Both the position numbers and the translations under genes were made by a program. Positions 45,523 to 56,756 of a DNA stretch of 64,000 nt are shown here, piece by piece. The DNA lies in NCBI GenBank assembly GCA_025449115.1, contig JAHLKC010000008.1:310001-374000 (forward strand), in the 5' to 3' direction. Numbering within the stretch: the stretch's first letter is position 1; every line of letters begins with the position of its first letter. The notes beneath the pieces were generated by a model. It was given only the letters and a program-made list of their open reading frames with translations. It did no database searches and was not told the DNA's origin. Source of the stretch: Chytridium lagenaria. Taxonomy: Eukaryota > Chytridiomycota > Chytridiomycetes > Chytridiales > Chytridiaceae.

Positions 45523-48500
45523 ATGGGCATACTCTCGGGACTATTCTGGACCATCCTCGCGGTGGGCCTAGTTGCGCTATGCGCGCGGCACAGGACTACC
45601 ATTGAGAGGTGGCTTTTTCCCAATCAGAGAAAGAAGTCACAGGGTGCTAGGTTCGTCCTTTTCTGTTTCCTTGTGGTCCTGGGAGCTGTAATCTGACGTT
45701 GCACTTCGGTTGAATTGCAGGATTAGGAAGAGACTATTTAATGAGTACAGGCCGGATGTACAGAGGAGGCTGCCGGAGACTGAGCAGGCGGAGCCAGCTT
45801 CAAAAACCATGGGGAGCAGACCGTTGTTTGAAAGTCGACCGTTGGGTAATGCAGTCTGCATGGCGTCAGTTTACTGACTTTTTTTTAAAGCCTCTGCACC
45901 GGAAAGATCAAGTGAGAATGTTTTCCAACAGTCCCAAACGCCATTTTTGGCTCCACACAGGGAGAGCGGCACTCGTTTTTCAAACTATGGACAGCAGGGC
46001 TACCAGTCCTCTTATCGTGGTGAGGACTACGGTCGTGGGTCAGTACAGCGACCTGCACTAGCGCAGCCGAGCATTGTTTACAGAGATAGTAAGTGCTCAC
46101 GATCTCTTTTGCATCGTATCTTACCACCTTGTCAGACATTCCAACGCAGGCGTTTTCTCCTCAGATGTCGATGAGAGATCAGCGACTCTTTGAATCAAAG
46201 CCTCGGTACAGTCAGTCCGCATTTGTTGAGCCAAGAACATGGAGTAATCAGGAGAATATGTTGCCAAGTCGCGGAGTGCAAGAACGTCGAGTGGTTGCTG
46301 AGGAGTACCAGGAACTTCATGGGGATAATTATGAAGAAAATATCTTGGACGAACTTAACGAGCCTACGCTGATGGATTATCAACAATTAAGGAAGCAAAA
46401 GAGAGCATATGTCTCAGAGGTAAGATTTTAGTGCGGCTGTTTGGTTGTAAGGTTTAAAGTCTGACCCTATGCTGGGATCAGGATTATGACGAAGAATTTG
46501 ATGCGAATTCAATGGAAACGGAACGAAGGTATCAATCGGAGCTTGCTCTTCAAAATAAGCGCCGCAAGCAGACGACATCTCCTGTATGTATATTTAAATT
46601 ATGATTTAAATTTTTATCAACTCATAAATTCGTACCTTTTGCAGAAACTCGAACGTTCATTGTCCTCTCGCCCTAAGCCAAGTAATCGTCAGCCGCTCGT
46701 TCGGAAGCGAGCGGTTCCGCTTAGGCAAAAAAGGCGTGGAGTCTTTGGTCTTGACGATGCGGATACCTATGTTGAGGTCCCAGCATCGTCTAAACGAAAG
46801 CAGAGTGACCGTGATATTGATGAGGAGGAGGATATACAATATTCTGCAGATATGACTCTGGAGGACGGCTGGCTGACACCAGCGTCTTATCAACGAATCA
46901 AAAGACGGAAGGAGGCCGGATCTCCTCGGGGCAGCGCTTTGTCCAGTCAAAAAGCAAGAACACCTATTAAAGCCAAGGATGATGAGTTGGAAGAAGAGGA
47001 GAAACTTGAAGAGGTACAGTGTTTTGTAAGGAATACGACTGACTTTTCTCAGGCTGTTCCTCCACCTACGCCGATCGTCGCCCCGGTTTCTAACAGCCGT
47101 GGTAGAATTAAGATTGCTTCTGGTACACCAGTGAAGGATAAGGAGAAGTTTAGCGTGGGGACGAAGGTGCCCACCCCGATTATTCGCAAACTATCGAGTT
47201 CTGCTATGCATGACCTTGTTGACAAGAAAATAGAATCCTTTAATGACGGATTATTATCGGCTCCCGACTCGGATAAGAAGAAAAAGGTGACTTGGGGTGA
47301 GAACGAAGTTTCGACTTTTGCGTCATTTAGTTCCACTTCGTCTGAGGAGAAAAGTGTCGAGGGCTCTTCGACCGGAGCGTCGAAGGAACTGCCCAAAGTG
47401 TCATTTTCGTTCGAAGTACCCTCTTTTACGAAGCCTGCCGAATCAAAAGCTGAGGAGGCAAAAATAACTGAGGTGACATCTACACCGGCCGCAGAGAAGA
47501 CCCCAGCCATTTCTTTTGGAGGTATAACGTCTGGCTTTGGCTCTGCACCGTCACCCGCTCCCGCCGCAATTAGCTTTGGAAGCTTGCCAAGCTCATCTCC
47601 GTCGTCGTCAACTGCTGGGACATCCACATCTGCGGCACTCGCGGCGTCGTCGCTGTTCAGTGGTTTGAAGAGTGACGGAAAGAAGGACACCGTTGCCACC
47701 CCACCCACCGGAGCACCTTTTAATTTCGGCAGCAGCACTAGTGCGATACCGAGTGAGGCTACAGCCCCGTCTCTATCATCATCTGGTTTCAAGCCCAATG
47801 AGCAGAAGTCGGTTGCAGCTGGTCCCGCCACTTTGGCCCCTCCAGCTTTTGGAGGTGGATTTTCGTTCTCATCCACTCCGGCAGCATCAGCTCCTGGAAC
47901 CTCTGCACCTACTGCACCTGCTTTGTCGGCCTCGATCAACTTGGCCACAACTTCTTCTACATCGAGTACTGGACCCGTAGCCTTACCTTCTTTCGGGGGA
48001 GCTGCTAGTGCAGCTTCGTCCGCCTCTGGTGGTAGTGGTGGCTTTACGGTCTCCTCGCAGCCGTCCAGCACAAACTTCGGCTCTTTGACGCCAGCAGCAC
48101 CGGCCGAGGCCCCGAAATCAAGTGTGCCCGCCAGCCAACCTGCGTCATCAGGATTGACCTTTAACTTTGGAGGTAACACCAGCAGCGCGCCTTCAGCAGC
48201 CCCTGCACCCATCTCTTTGGTGCTCCGGCAACATCAGCTGCTCCCATCACTTTTGGTACTCCTGCCACATCGGCTGCTCCTATTTCCTTTGGCGCTCCTC
48301 CTGCCGCTTCTGGGTCAATTCCTTTAGCGCTCCCACGGTATCGAACACTGCTTCGTCCATGTCTACCGGGTTTGGGACTACACAGCCTTCTGGATTTGGA
48401 CAAGCCCCAGCTGGATCATCTAGTATTCCTTCGTTTGGATTTGGGGCAGACTCCTGCAGCCACCTCGGCTCCTGTCGCCACGGCTATGGCGTCTGCTCCT

Positions 48501-49517
48501 TCAGGATTTAGCTTTGGTCAGCCCTCGGGGGAGTATGGCTTCTGAGCCGCCAAAGCCATCGGGAGGTAGCTTTTCGTTTGGCCAAACTCCTGCCCCTGAG
48601 CAGCCTAAGGCAGCTGGAAGGGTTCAACTTTGGAGGAGGTGCCAGCACGGAGGCTCCCAAGCCCTCCTTTGGATTTGGACAGACTTCGGCTTCTGCGCAG
48701 CCAACGTTTAACTTTGGACAGCCGTCTCAGGTGGATCGGCCGCCGCTGCGCCGCCGGCATTTGGTTCAACAGGCTTTGGTTCGACGGGGGCGTCACAGTC
48801 AACAGGGATGGGTGGAGTGACACAGCCGGCATCTGCTGGTGGGTTTTAACTTTGGAGGTCCTTCGTCAACAGGTTTTGGCGGATCAACTCAGCCTGGAGC
48901 TCCTGCGGCTGGTGGGATGTCATTTGGACAGTCTGCCCCGTCGCAAAGTATGGGTGGATTTGGTGCACCTGCGCCAAGCTCAGCGACTGGATTTAATTTT
49001 GGAGGAACTTCGTCTGGCAGCGCTCCCTCTGGGTTTGTGGACCGACGTCGGGCAATGCTCATCTGGCTTTAATTTTGGACAGACACCTGCTCAACCGTCC
49101 CAGCCTGCTGCGGACCCTCTGGAGGATTTAACTTTGCAGTAGCAGCGCCTCCGGGTCGAGCGCCACTGGTTTCGCGTTTGGTGGCAGCACCCCCATGGGC
49201 GGTTCAACTTCCATGGGAGGTACCACGCCCTCGTCCGGAACTGGGTTTAACTTTGGGAGTACTTCGTCTGCCCAGCCTCAACAACAAGGCACACCTGGGG
49301 CTTCCAGTTCGGAGGTGCAAGCTCGTCGAATCCACCGCTTTCGGGGCGTCGCCTTCACAGTTCCAGTTCGGGGCTGGTGCGGGTGGGTCTGCAGGACCTG
49401 GTGCGGCGTCTCCTGGGGGGAGCGCCGATGTTCAATCCGGGGACTATGGAGAGGAAGCTTGCGCAGCCTAAAACTAGGATGCAGAGGAGGTCTGCTGGGC
49501 CAGGTGCGAGACGGTAG
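45523..49517 (+). CDS. FG-repeat nucleoporin with N-terminal transmembrane segment (POM121-like)
   Basis: The ATG at 45523 starts MGILSGLFWTILAVGLVALCARHR, a transmembrane helix followed by a basic run. Splicing (intron donor near 45651, acceptor CAG at 45720) joins it to RIRKRLFNEYRPDVQRRLP. Middle regions have bipartite NLS-like clusters (KRRK, VRKRAVPLRQKRR) and disorder. From about 47500 the protein is dense in FG and GFG/SFG repeats (for example ISFGGITSGFGSAPSP, FGGGFSFSSTPAAS). The C-terminus ends MERKLAQPKTRMQRRS. Gene order, membrane anchor plus NLS plus FG repeats, matches metazoan POM121 in layout only. Frames switch several times from 48200 to 49450; these are probably indels. Joining exons 1 and 2 is well supported by an exact in-frame splice. 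Confidence 0.75.
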
Positions 49518-50328
49518 ATGTGTTGTTGATGTTGCATTTGGAGAATGGTGTGTGGTCGTGACTTATATATTTTTTGTTTTTGTTTACGTGGAATGATGTG
49601 CAATCGTGGTTCTTTATCTTGTCGTTTTACTCTTCTCCACCCTCTCCCCCTCTTTCGAATCCCACGTCCCTCCCTTCTTCCTCGCTTGGAAACCCCAAAT
49701 CTTCCCCTTCACTCTTGTCTATTTTTTTATTTACCTTACCAGAATAAAAATGTATCGAGCACTCTCACTCCTCCGCCTTTTCCTTTATTTTTTTTATGTT
49801 TTTACGAAACAATTCCCCCTTTCCCCGTCCGTATATCATCTCCTTCCCCCCCTTTGTGTCTTGGAATAAATTTATCTGCCCTTTTGGATAAGAGAGAGGC
49901 GGTAGAGTTATTTAAAGTTTTTTTTTTAATACGTCTGTGTACATGTGCATGGGATGTTGAATACGGCTTTCGTGTTTTGGAAAGAGTATGGATGGAGTGT
50001 GAGGATTTCAGTTAGCCAAATTGAGGATTTCTTTGATGATAAAACATTGAATTGAAAACGTGCCATGTTGTATCATAGACGCGATTCAGCGGAAAAGCTA
50101 GAGCGTCATCAGCTTTGGATCGCCCCTCTTCTTTTCCAAGTGTCCCCAACAGCATCCATCACCCGTTGCTCTTCCTCCGCCTCTTGGAAGCCTCAGAGTT
50201 AATTTTTGTGTGCTGACTCAAAAACCCAAAAGACATTTCTGTCCAAGTCGTCCAACCGCATGGTCAAGCACTTGCCAAATACATCAACGTCCAACAAGTA
50301 AAGAAGCGGACGCTCTGCGAACAAGAAA
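49518..50328. other. Intergenic spacer, pyrimidine-rich
   Basis: 810 bp between two plus-strand genes. It contains C/T-rich, T-rich tracts and no supportable gene. ORFs at 49545-50015 are low complexity. Confidence 0.5.
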
Positions 50329-52022
50329 ATGGTCACCAAAGAGAAATACAACTACAAGGCGCCGTGGTGCGCATACGCCATGAACTGGTCTCAACGACCT
50401 GGAACATTCAGACTGGGTTTAGGCAGTTTCATTGAAGAATATTGCAACAAGGTATGTATATGCCCTCCTATTTTTACTTGGCGTCAAACCGCTTGCTCTC
50501 TCACACCGTTTGTAGATCCAAGTCATTCAACTTTTTGATAAAGACGGGGACTTTCAGAAGGTTGCAGAGATTGACCATCATTATCCGGTTTCAAAGTTGA
50601 TGTGGTGTCCGTACAAGGTTTGGAACGAGGGGTTTTTTTTTGATGGATGATTGTTGATAAAACGTTTTACTTATAGGGTGGACCTACACCGGATTTGTTT
50701 GCGACGACGGGAGATTATTTTAAACTTTATGAGATGGTGGATGTAGAGGGGGAGGAGGGACGGCAGAATATTGTGTTGAAGGCGACTTTGACGAATGTGA
50801 GGAAGGTGGGGTCGGTAAGTCTATTCTCTGTATTTGTGCCTGGATGTTTTTGGCTAGATAGGGCATTTATACGGGTTGTGTTATGGATATTGATTTTAAT
50901 TGGATAAGGGGTATTTACTGATGAGGCTTTCAGAATAAAAGGGACTTTTGCGCACCGTTGACGTCGTTTGATTGGAATGAGACCGACCCATCGTTATGCG
51001 TGACGAGTAGTATAGATACAACGTGTACAGTATGGGATGTGAATGTAAGTTGTGAGATGTTTCATAAACTAGAATCATAATTTCATTAAAACAGACTCAA
51101 CAAGCCAAAACCCAACTCATCGCTCACGATAAGGAAGTATTTGACGTTGCATTCGCCCGCGGCACCGACGTCTTTGCCAGCGTTGGCGCCGACGGTTCCG
51201 TCCGTATGTTCGACCTCCGCGCCCTCGACCACTCCACCATCATCTACGAAACCCCCAGTATGATGGTCCCCGCCCCCCTCCCCGTACCCAACCTCCATCT
51301 CCCACCCACTTCCGCGTCGATCATCACGCCAACGTCGTCATCGACGATGGAGCCGAATCTGACGGTCGAGAATCCACCGCTGGTCAGGCTTTCGTGGAAT
51401 AAACAGGATCCGAATTATTTGAGCGCGATTCAGATTGGGAGCGCGAGTGTGCTTGTGCTTGATATTAGGGTTCCGGCGGTACCGGTTGTGGAGTTGGGGG
51501 GGCATGAGGCGGCGGTGAATGCGTTATCTTGGGCGCCGCATTCGAGTGCGCATATTTGTACTGCTGGTAAGATACATCTTCTGATTATACTTCTTTTTGT
51601 CCTATTTCCCCTAATTGGTCAGCGTTCCGTCCTCTTGTTTCTGTGGCATATAACTTGTTTATGGTTTTTTTGACGAGTTTTTTTAAGTTGGAATGATATC
51701 TACTTTATTTATTTTCTTGCATTTTTCTTCTGTTGATGATTCATGGGTCTATTTTTTTATTTTTTTTCATCTGGATTATAGTGGTCTTTGAAGGTCTTAA
51801 TTATAATCCTGTCTGTATTTTCTAACCACCCCTGTCCTTTAGGCGATGACTGTCAAGCCCTCATCTGGGACATCTCTCAAATGTCCAAGAAACCGCAACA
51901 TGTCCGATCCAATTTTAGCTTATTCGGCAGAAGCCGAGATCAATCAGTTGACTTGGTCTTCGGCGAATTCAGAGTGGGTTGCTATATCGTTTGCGAATAC
52001 CATCCAGGCTTTAAAGGTGTGA
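50329..52022 (+). CDS. DCAF7/WDR68 (AN11/TTG1) WD40 scaffold protein
   Basis: Reading from the ATG at 50329: [26 protein letters not shown], then [11 protein letters not shown] with [82 protein letters not shown], and [17 protein letters not shown] with [25 protein letters not shown]. The end reads EINQLTWSS and [15 protein letters not shown] at 52020-52022. This is the compact WD40 beta-propeller of DCAF7, a scaffold for DYRK and HIPK kinases and an adaptor of cullin-4 ligases in other eukaryotes. Five or six introns. A single-base break around the DPILAYSAE peptide near 51910 is possible. Confidence 0.93.
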
Positions 52023-52258
52023 TACCGTATGGGATGATGGAGAATAGGGTGTTTGTTGTGAGGGATGGAGGGAGGAGAAGAGTTTTTGTACGTATATGTA
52101 AATTATGTTAATGAATTTGGAGGCGGGATACTCAATATTTGCTCTTTTTTGAGGTGTGGTGTGTCTGTGTAGGCGTGTGTATTGATTAGTTGCGAAGAAG
52201 TTGGTCGTGTATCATGTATCGTGTGAAAAAGGTTTGACAAACATTTTGTTGTTTGCTT

Positions 52259-53145
52259 ATGGCCTACGTGGTTGTCAAGTACGGCGGTAAGCAATTCAGA
52301 AATGTCATATGGCCACACCCTCACAGGCATACTCTAACCATCCCCTTTCACATTAGCCAACGAGGAACACCTCGTCAACCCCAACTGTCTCTGTTCCGTT
52401 CTTCTAAGCCATATCAAGAAAACATGTGGATTCCATGACCTCAGTGAGAATGTGGATTTGGCGAGCGAGACGGGGGAGGTGGTGGATCTTGTGAGTAAAC
52501 CGAGGGAATATGCGAAACGGTTCTTGGAACCACGGGCGAATTATATCGTTGTAAAGGTCGTTGGGGGTAAGTTTATTTTCGGGAATTGGGGCGGTGGGGT
52601 TTGGATGATGGAGTTCTTTCGTTCGCGGAATCCATGGAATAGGATTTTTTGTTGGGGATGATGTATTGACGGTTTTTGATTTTTTGTTAGAGGAGACGGA
52701 GGAAAGTTCACCGACATATGTGTCATTACTGGATCAAGTTGGTGATCGCATCAAGTTTGCAGGTGAGTCTCCTCCAAAGCAATGCAACACCATAAACATT
52801 ATATCTACAACAAAACTAATCGGGGGGTATATTTTTACAAAAAAAAGTCCTAAACCCCACCCAACGCCAACGCTCCAAAGCCAAAGCCGGTACCCGCGAC
52901 CCCCGCGTTTCCTCGGCAGCGACGAATCCAAAGAATTCACAACAAAAGACGCCTCTGTTCGCAAAAATGGGACGTTGAGCACCAAGCTTGCCGGAAAAAA
53001 TAATCAGCAGGCTGGGGGATCGGGAGCGCCGAGTATGGATGATCTGCACAAAGAGACGGAGAAGAAACGGGGGAAACCGGCTGCGGAGAAGAGCTTGGGG
53101 AAGGAAGTGAAGGAGAAAGTTGGGAAAAAGGGAGGAAAGAAGTGA
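52259..53145 (+). CDS. CXorf65-like conserved protein of unknown function
   Basis: Exon 1 (MAYVVVKYG) joins through intron 52286-52356 to ANEEHLVNPNCLCSVLLSHI, then to DLASETGEVVDLVSKPREYA and ANYIVVKVVG. Introns 52567-52690 and 52763-52847 follow, the former joining to EETEESSPTYVSLLDQ. The core matches the animal CXorf65 family, including the short N-terminal strand, the N-x-N-C box and the E-T-G box. The tail is Lys-rich and disordered. No activity is known for the family; presence in flagellated lineages is my recollection and not tested here. The first exon alone mimics the start of ribosomal protein bL21 (VKYGGKQF), which is misleading. The TGA at 53143-53145 directly abuts the MED10 stop. 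Confidence 0.75.
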
Positions 53146-53828
53146 TTAAGGGAGGGAGGCGATGGTGTCGTGGAGGTCGGGGAAGTTGGCGAGGATTTCG
53201 CGTTCAAGGTCGGAACGAAATTGCTGTTTATAAATGGGTGGTTTTTTGTTGTTGTTGTAGATAAACGAGTTTTGAGTTAGACGATTGATGTAGACGACAA
53301 ATAAAAGAAAGAAAGCGTCGTATTTGTCTTTTTGTTCTTTAAAATGAAAGAAAGGTGTCTTTCGTACCTTCATTGTCTGGATCCTTCCATTTGTTTTTTG
53401 GTTCCTGTCCACCAGATGTTGGATCAAGTCTTTGGTGTAGATATCGGGATTGTGGCCTTCTTCAATGTGGCTGTTAAAACATAGAAGAAAACGAGTTAGG
53501 CAATCATATCCAAAAAGCGCTGTTTGGCCCTTACGAGATAAGGTTGAACGGCACGCGGATATCGTTCAGTTGGTTCTTGATTTTTTCGAGATCTTCCATT
53601 TGCGCAGCGAGGTCATTTCTGTTTGGAATGAAGCATTTGGAGGGTTGAGGTGTGTTAATGTGGGCCTACTCAATGGAGGTTGATGGGATATAGCTGGTTC
53701 GGAAGTGTATGCTCTTACATTCTACGATGGAGAATGGGACCACTTCCTGGTTGAAAGTCATAGACGGTGACTCCAATGCGGAACAGTAGGTTTACAAAGT
53801 CCTGCAGCTTTTGCTGTGCAGCGTCCAT
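53146..53828 (-). CDS. MED10: Mediator complex subunit 10
   Basis: The four exons give MDAAQQKLQDFVNLLFRIG with VYDFQPGSGPIL, then INDLAAQMEDLEKIKNQL and RVPFNLIS, then HIEEGHNPDIYTKDLIQHL with NQKTNGRIQTMK, and finally QFRSDLEREILANFPDL. The invariant ID/E-GxNPDxYT-KD-x motif and the C-terminal FRxxLxxEIxxxFP identify MED10 (Nut2 in yeast), in the Mediator middle module bridging RNA polymerase II. Splice joins are clean in all cases. Start ATG 53826-53828; stop TAA on the minus strand at 53146-53148, adjacent to the convergent gene. Confidence 0.92.
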
Positions 53829-53965
53829 AGCTGACGATGATGATGATGATAATGATGACGGTGGATGGACCAAGGTGCAAAAACGATTGAAATTTATTTA
53901 ATACTTTTTGGGAACCGCACGAGTAGTCCCAACAACAATGCCAACTATGGAGAAGGGTAAGGCTT

Positions 53966-54656
53966 TTAAAGCTTTCCAGTCCAGAGACGCTTCACGAACG
54001 CAGTGACACCCACATCGTTCGTGTTGAACATGAAAAGTCCGTACAACAAGACACCGGTGGCCACGCGAAGAGTCCAAGTAGCGACGGTGGAGAGGATGCC
54101 GAATTTGCGGTGAGGAATGTAGTCCTGGATGCAAGCGTCAAAGCCAATGTGGGTGTGAAGGGGGATGACGACACCGAGAGCAAGATCGACGAGGGGGAGG
54201 GGCCGGCAAAGAAGGCGGTGCCGATGAGGGGGACGGTGAGGACGGAGAGCGCGCGCTCAGCGTTCCAGTGGTATGAGCCGTGGAGCTTGGACTTGTGGGC
54301 GGGCTCTGATGACGAGTGAAAAAGAATAGATCCAATGGTGAGTTTTTTTTTTAAGCATGATGGTGCTATATCAATTCAAATAACTGCAACGAACAGCGAG
54401 ATAGAAGTAATTGATGTTTACCTGCAGCTGTGGCTGCCTCGGAGCGCCTTGCAATGGAGGTGTGGAAAGAGGCTAATCCGAAAATAGTTTTAGCATGAGT
54501 TAAAGTCGTGAATGTTGACAGCAAAAAAGATCTCAAAGATGATCTCACCAATGGAGGTCGACCGCAGACCGACGGCGAATGCAGCGGATGTCCTGAATGC
54601 GGTAAAAGGCGTGGCAGCAGCGCAGAGACGAGCAGTGGGTGCCCTTGAAAGCATCA
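53966..54656 (-). CDS. SDHD: Succinate dehydrogenase membrane anchor subunit (CybS/SDHD)
   Basis: MMLSRAPTARLCAAATPFTA and LASFHTSIARRSEAATAA form an Arg/Ser-rich mitochondrial presequence, spread over exons. The mature part begins AHKSKLHGSYHWNAERALSV (CybS signature H-G-S-x-H-W-x-x-E-R). Three hydrophobic helices follow: LTVPLIGTAFFAG, VDLALGVVIPLHTHIGFDA with the heme-ligand-region H, and WTLRVATGVLLYGLF. The end is NTNDVGVTAFVKRLWTGKL at 53966. The subunit anchors complex II and binds ubiquinone. The frame changes in the C-run at 54193-54203 (one extra or missing C). Start: one of two tandem ATGs at 54651-54656. Confidence 0.92.
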
Positions 54657-55233
54657 TCTTGGCAATAGAATGTGTGTGTGTGTGTTGAGGGAGTGTGATG
54701 AAGTACGTCGGTAGTTGTGAGATGACGGTGACGGTCTCTCGAGGAATGCAGTCAGGTGGGGTTGATTTCTTTCTTTTTCTTTTTTGCCCCTAATAACCGA
54801 TTAACCAACAAATTTCTCATCGCAGAAATCTCAAAGGGACGTATTTTAGTATTTACTGAAGGAAAAAAAAATTATTTCTTACGCAACCAACCACTTCAGA
54901 AAAAAGAGAGCGGAGGACTCACCACCGCTCAACGCTCACACTCACACAACCAACCACCACCTACTCTCACAACCTGTGTGGGTGCTGGCTAACTAGTTAG
55001 CCCTGGGCTGTACTGCTGCTACCACTGCTGGACCAGTTGGTGGAGAGAAGCTTTTTGAACTTGTAAACCACAGCTCTTCACTTTGGGTGGGGATTCCTGC
55101 TTTTTTTGTGTGTGAGAAAAGAGCGAGAGTTTGCACTGTGAAAGGAGGACTCATCAAAGGAACAGTTGATCACTTGGCAAGAGATACCCATTTATTCAGC
55201 AATCCAACATTAAAGACTTTGCCAAAACAAGAA
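54657..55233. other. Divergent intergenic region
   Basis: 580 bp between SDHD (-) and Cut8 (+). A (TG)n microsatellite occurs at 54671-54683 and an A-run at 54865. There is an in-frame ATG at 55087 upstream of the Cut8 start, but the residues between are not conserved-looking. Confidence 0.45.
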
Positions 55234-56247
55234 ATGGCCAGCCCTCAGGTTCTCCCAGTGTCAGCTACCTCCTCTCCTTCAAGGACGTCATATCTCAGTG
55301 TAAGCAGCAGAAAAAGAAAAAATGCTGCTGACGCCGACGATGTTGTGATGGGCCAGTCGAGTGGTGGTGGATCTCCTGAAATGCCTCACCGTTTTGCGAC
55401 TCCCACAAAGCGGATCAAGACCTACGTTCAAGACAACTCTCCTTCTCCTTCCCCTTCACATGATGCTAGCTCTTCCTCCTCCTCCACCTTTCCCGTCGCT
55501 CGACTCCTTGAGACACTCAGCAAGGACGACCTTCTCTCCATGCTTGTCTCTCTCATGTCCCAGCATCCCTCTCTTGAAAATTCCGTAGCCTCCCTCCTTC
55601 CCCGTCCAACCCTCTCCTCCGCAACTCTCCATCTTCAGCAGCTCTTTAAAGCCCTGGAAGCCGCCTTCCCTTACAGCCGCTGGGGCCCCGACCGTTCCGA
55701 CTATGCCTTTAACAGGGTCAGGAGCAACCTCCACGATCTTCTTGAAGCCTTTAGCCACTACCTCACCCATTTCACCGAACCCTCCATGTATCCCGATGCC
55801 ATCACACACGAGTATCCCGCCAATGCCTTTGCCTTTCTCCGTCTCTGCAGTCAAATGGCCGCCACCCTCCCCGTCTGGTCGTCTGACCACCACAACTCTA
55901 TCTGCAGGGATCTTGCTTACACAAGGATCTCCAAGGCATGGAAGATTGCCGTTCAAGAGATTCAACGCCGCATCAGAGATGAGGGGAGGATGTTTCCTGC
56001 TACCCTTATTGCAGAGTGGGCAAGGGATCTCACTGCTGAGTCACAAAATTTGAAGGGTGCTTTTGGGTTTGCAGATGCTCTGCAGGATTTCACGTCGAGA
56101 CTTGGGTGGGCGATTGGATTGAATGCGGGACCGGCTTATGCTGAGGCATCGTCTTCGCAGTTTTCGTTCTTTCCTATGATGACGGGACACCTCTCGTCCA
56201 CTCCTCCCGCTGTCTCTGCGGGTGGTCTTCACTCCTACCGTTCGTGA
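55234..56247 (+). CDS. Cut8/Sts1 nuclear proteasome tether
   Basis: A single intronless frame. The N-terminal region is disordered and basic (SSRKRKNAADADD; TPTKRIKTY), followed by the folded Cut8 domain: LLETLSKDDLLSMLVSLMSQ, then LHLQQLFKALEAAFPYSRWG, DYAFNRVRSNLHDLLEAFSHY, FAFLRLCSQMAATLPVW and AWKIAVQEIQRRI. Cut8/Sts1 binds the 26S proteasome and holds it at the nuclear envelope. The basic N-terminus may be the ubiquitin-regulated tether, as in fission yeast. I take the ATG at 55234 (MASPQVLPVSATSSPS); an in-frame ATG lies at 55087. It is followed, 500 bp on, by a proteasome core subunit gene. Confidence 0.85.
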   Translation: MASPQVLPVSATSSPSRTSYLSVSSRKRKNAADADDVVMGQSSGGGSPEMPHRFATPTKRIKTYVQDNSPSPSPSHDASSSSSSTFPVARLLETLSKDDLLSMLVSLMSQHPSLENSVASLLPRPTLSSATLHLQQLFKALEAAFPYSRWGPDRSDYAFNRVRSNLHDLLEAFSHYLTHFTEPSMYPDAITHEYPANAFAFLRLCSQMAATLPVWSSDHHNSICRDLAYTRISKAWKIAVQEIQRRIRDEGRMFPATLIAEWARDLTAESQNLKGAFGFADALQDFTSRLGWAIGLNAGPAYAEASSSQFSFFPMMTGHLSSTPPAVSAGGLHSYRS

Positions 56248-56756
56248 ATTGTGTTTTGAGATATTGGCCCCGAATATGACTCGTGCTGGTTTTCTACGCC
56301 CTTCATAGCATTTATATTTCATCCCCCCCTACTTGATACTGGACCCATTTTAGCATGATTACGTTTTTTCTGTCCTTCTTTTTGAAAGGATCTTTCTTGT
56401 GATAACATTTTTCTTCATTTATAACGAAAGAGCATTTACTTTTTCTTTACAAAAAACCCTATATATTATTGTACCCTTTTCTTATTTGTTTCCGTACAGT
56501 TTCTTTTTGCTGCTGGTTGAGATAGCATCACGCTCTTTATTATTTTTTTTTCTGTGTGCTTCATGTATTCAAAGATTATATGTGTGGAAAATGGAACATT
56601 TACTTATGCTCGGCGTACGTTTCTTGTAAAAGTTCATTGCCTAACGAACGATCTTGCAGTGTTTGTAGTTCAAGTTGGTACGTGTAGTTGAAGTTGTTAC
56701 GTGTGCTTGATTTTGCAAGTCCAAAAGAAATTTTCATTCGGCAAGGAAGAGCATCA

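Noticed and set aside
47049..48212. 387-codon minus-strand ORF opposite the nucleoporin
   Set aside because: It is the antisense of the FG-repeat region, where Gly/Ala/Ser/Pro codons keep the opposite strand open; no independent evidence of coding.
52253..52438. Ribosomal protein bL21-like start (VVVKYGGKQF)
   Set aside because: The bL21-like resemblance depends on reading through an intron donor (GGTAAG). Splicing at 52286-52356 gives a coherent CXorf65-type sequence instead.
55087..55233. Upstream ATG extending Cut8 by 49 residues
   Set aside because: The extra residues include FFVCEKRARVCTV and look like untranslated leader; the internal Met at 55234 begins the expected disordered N-terminus.
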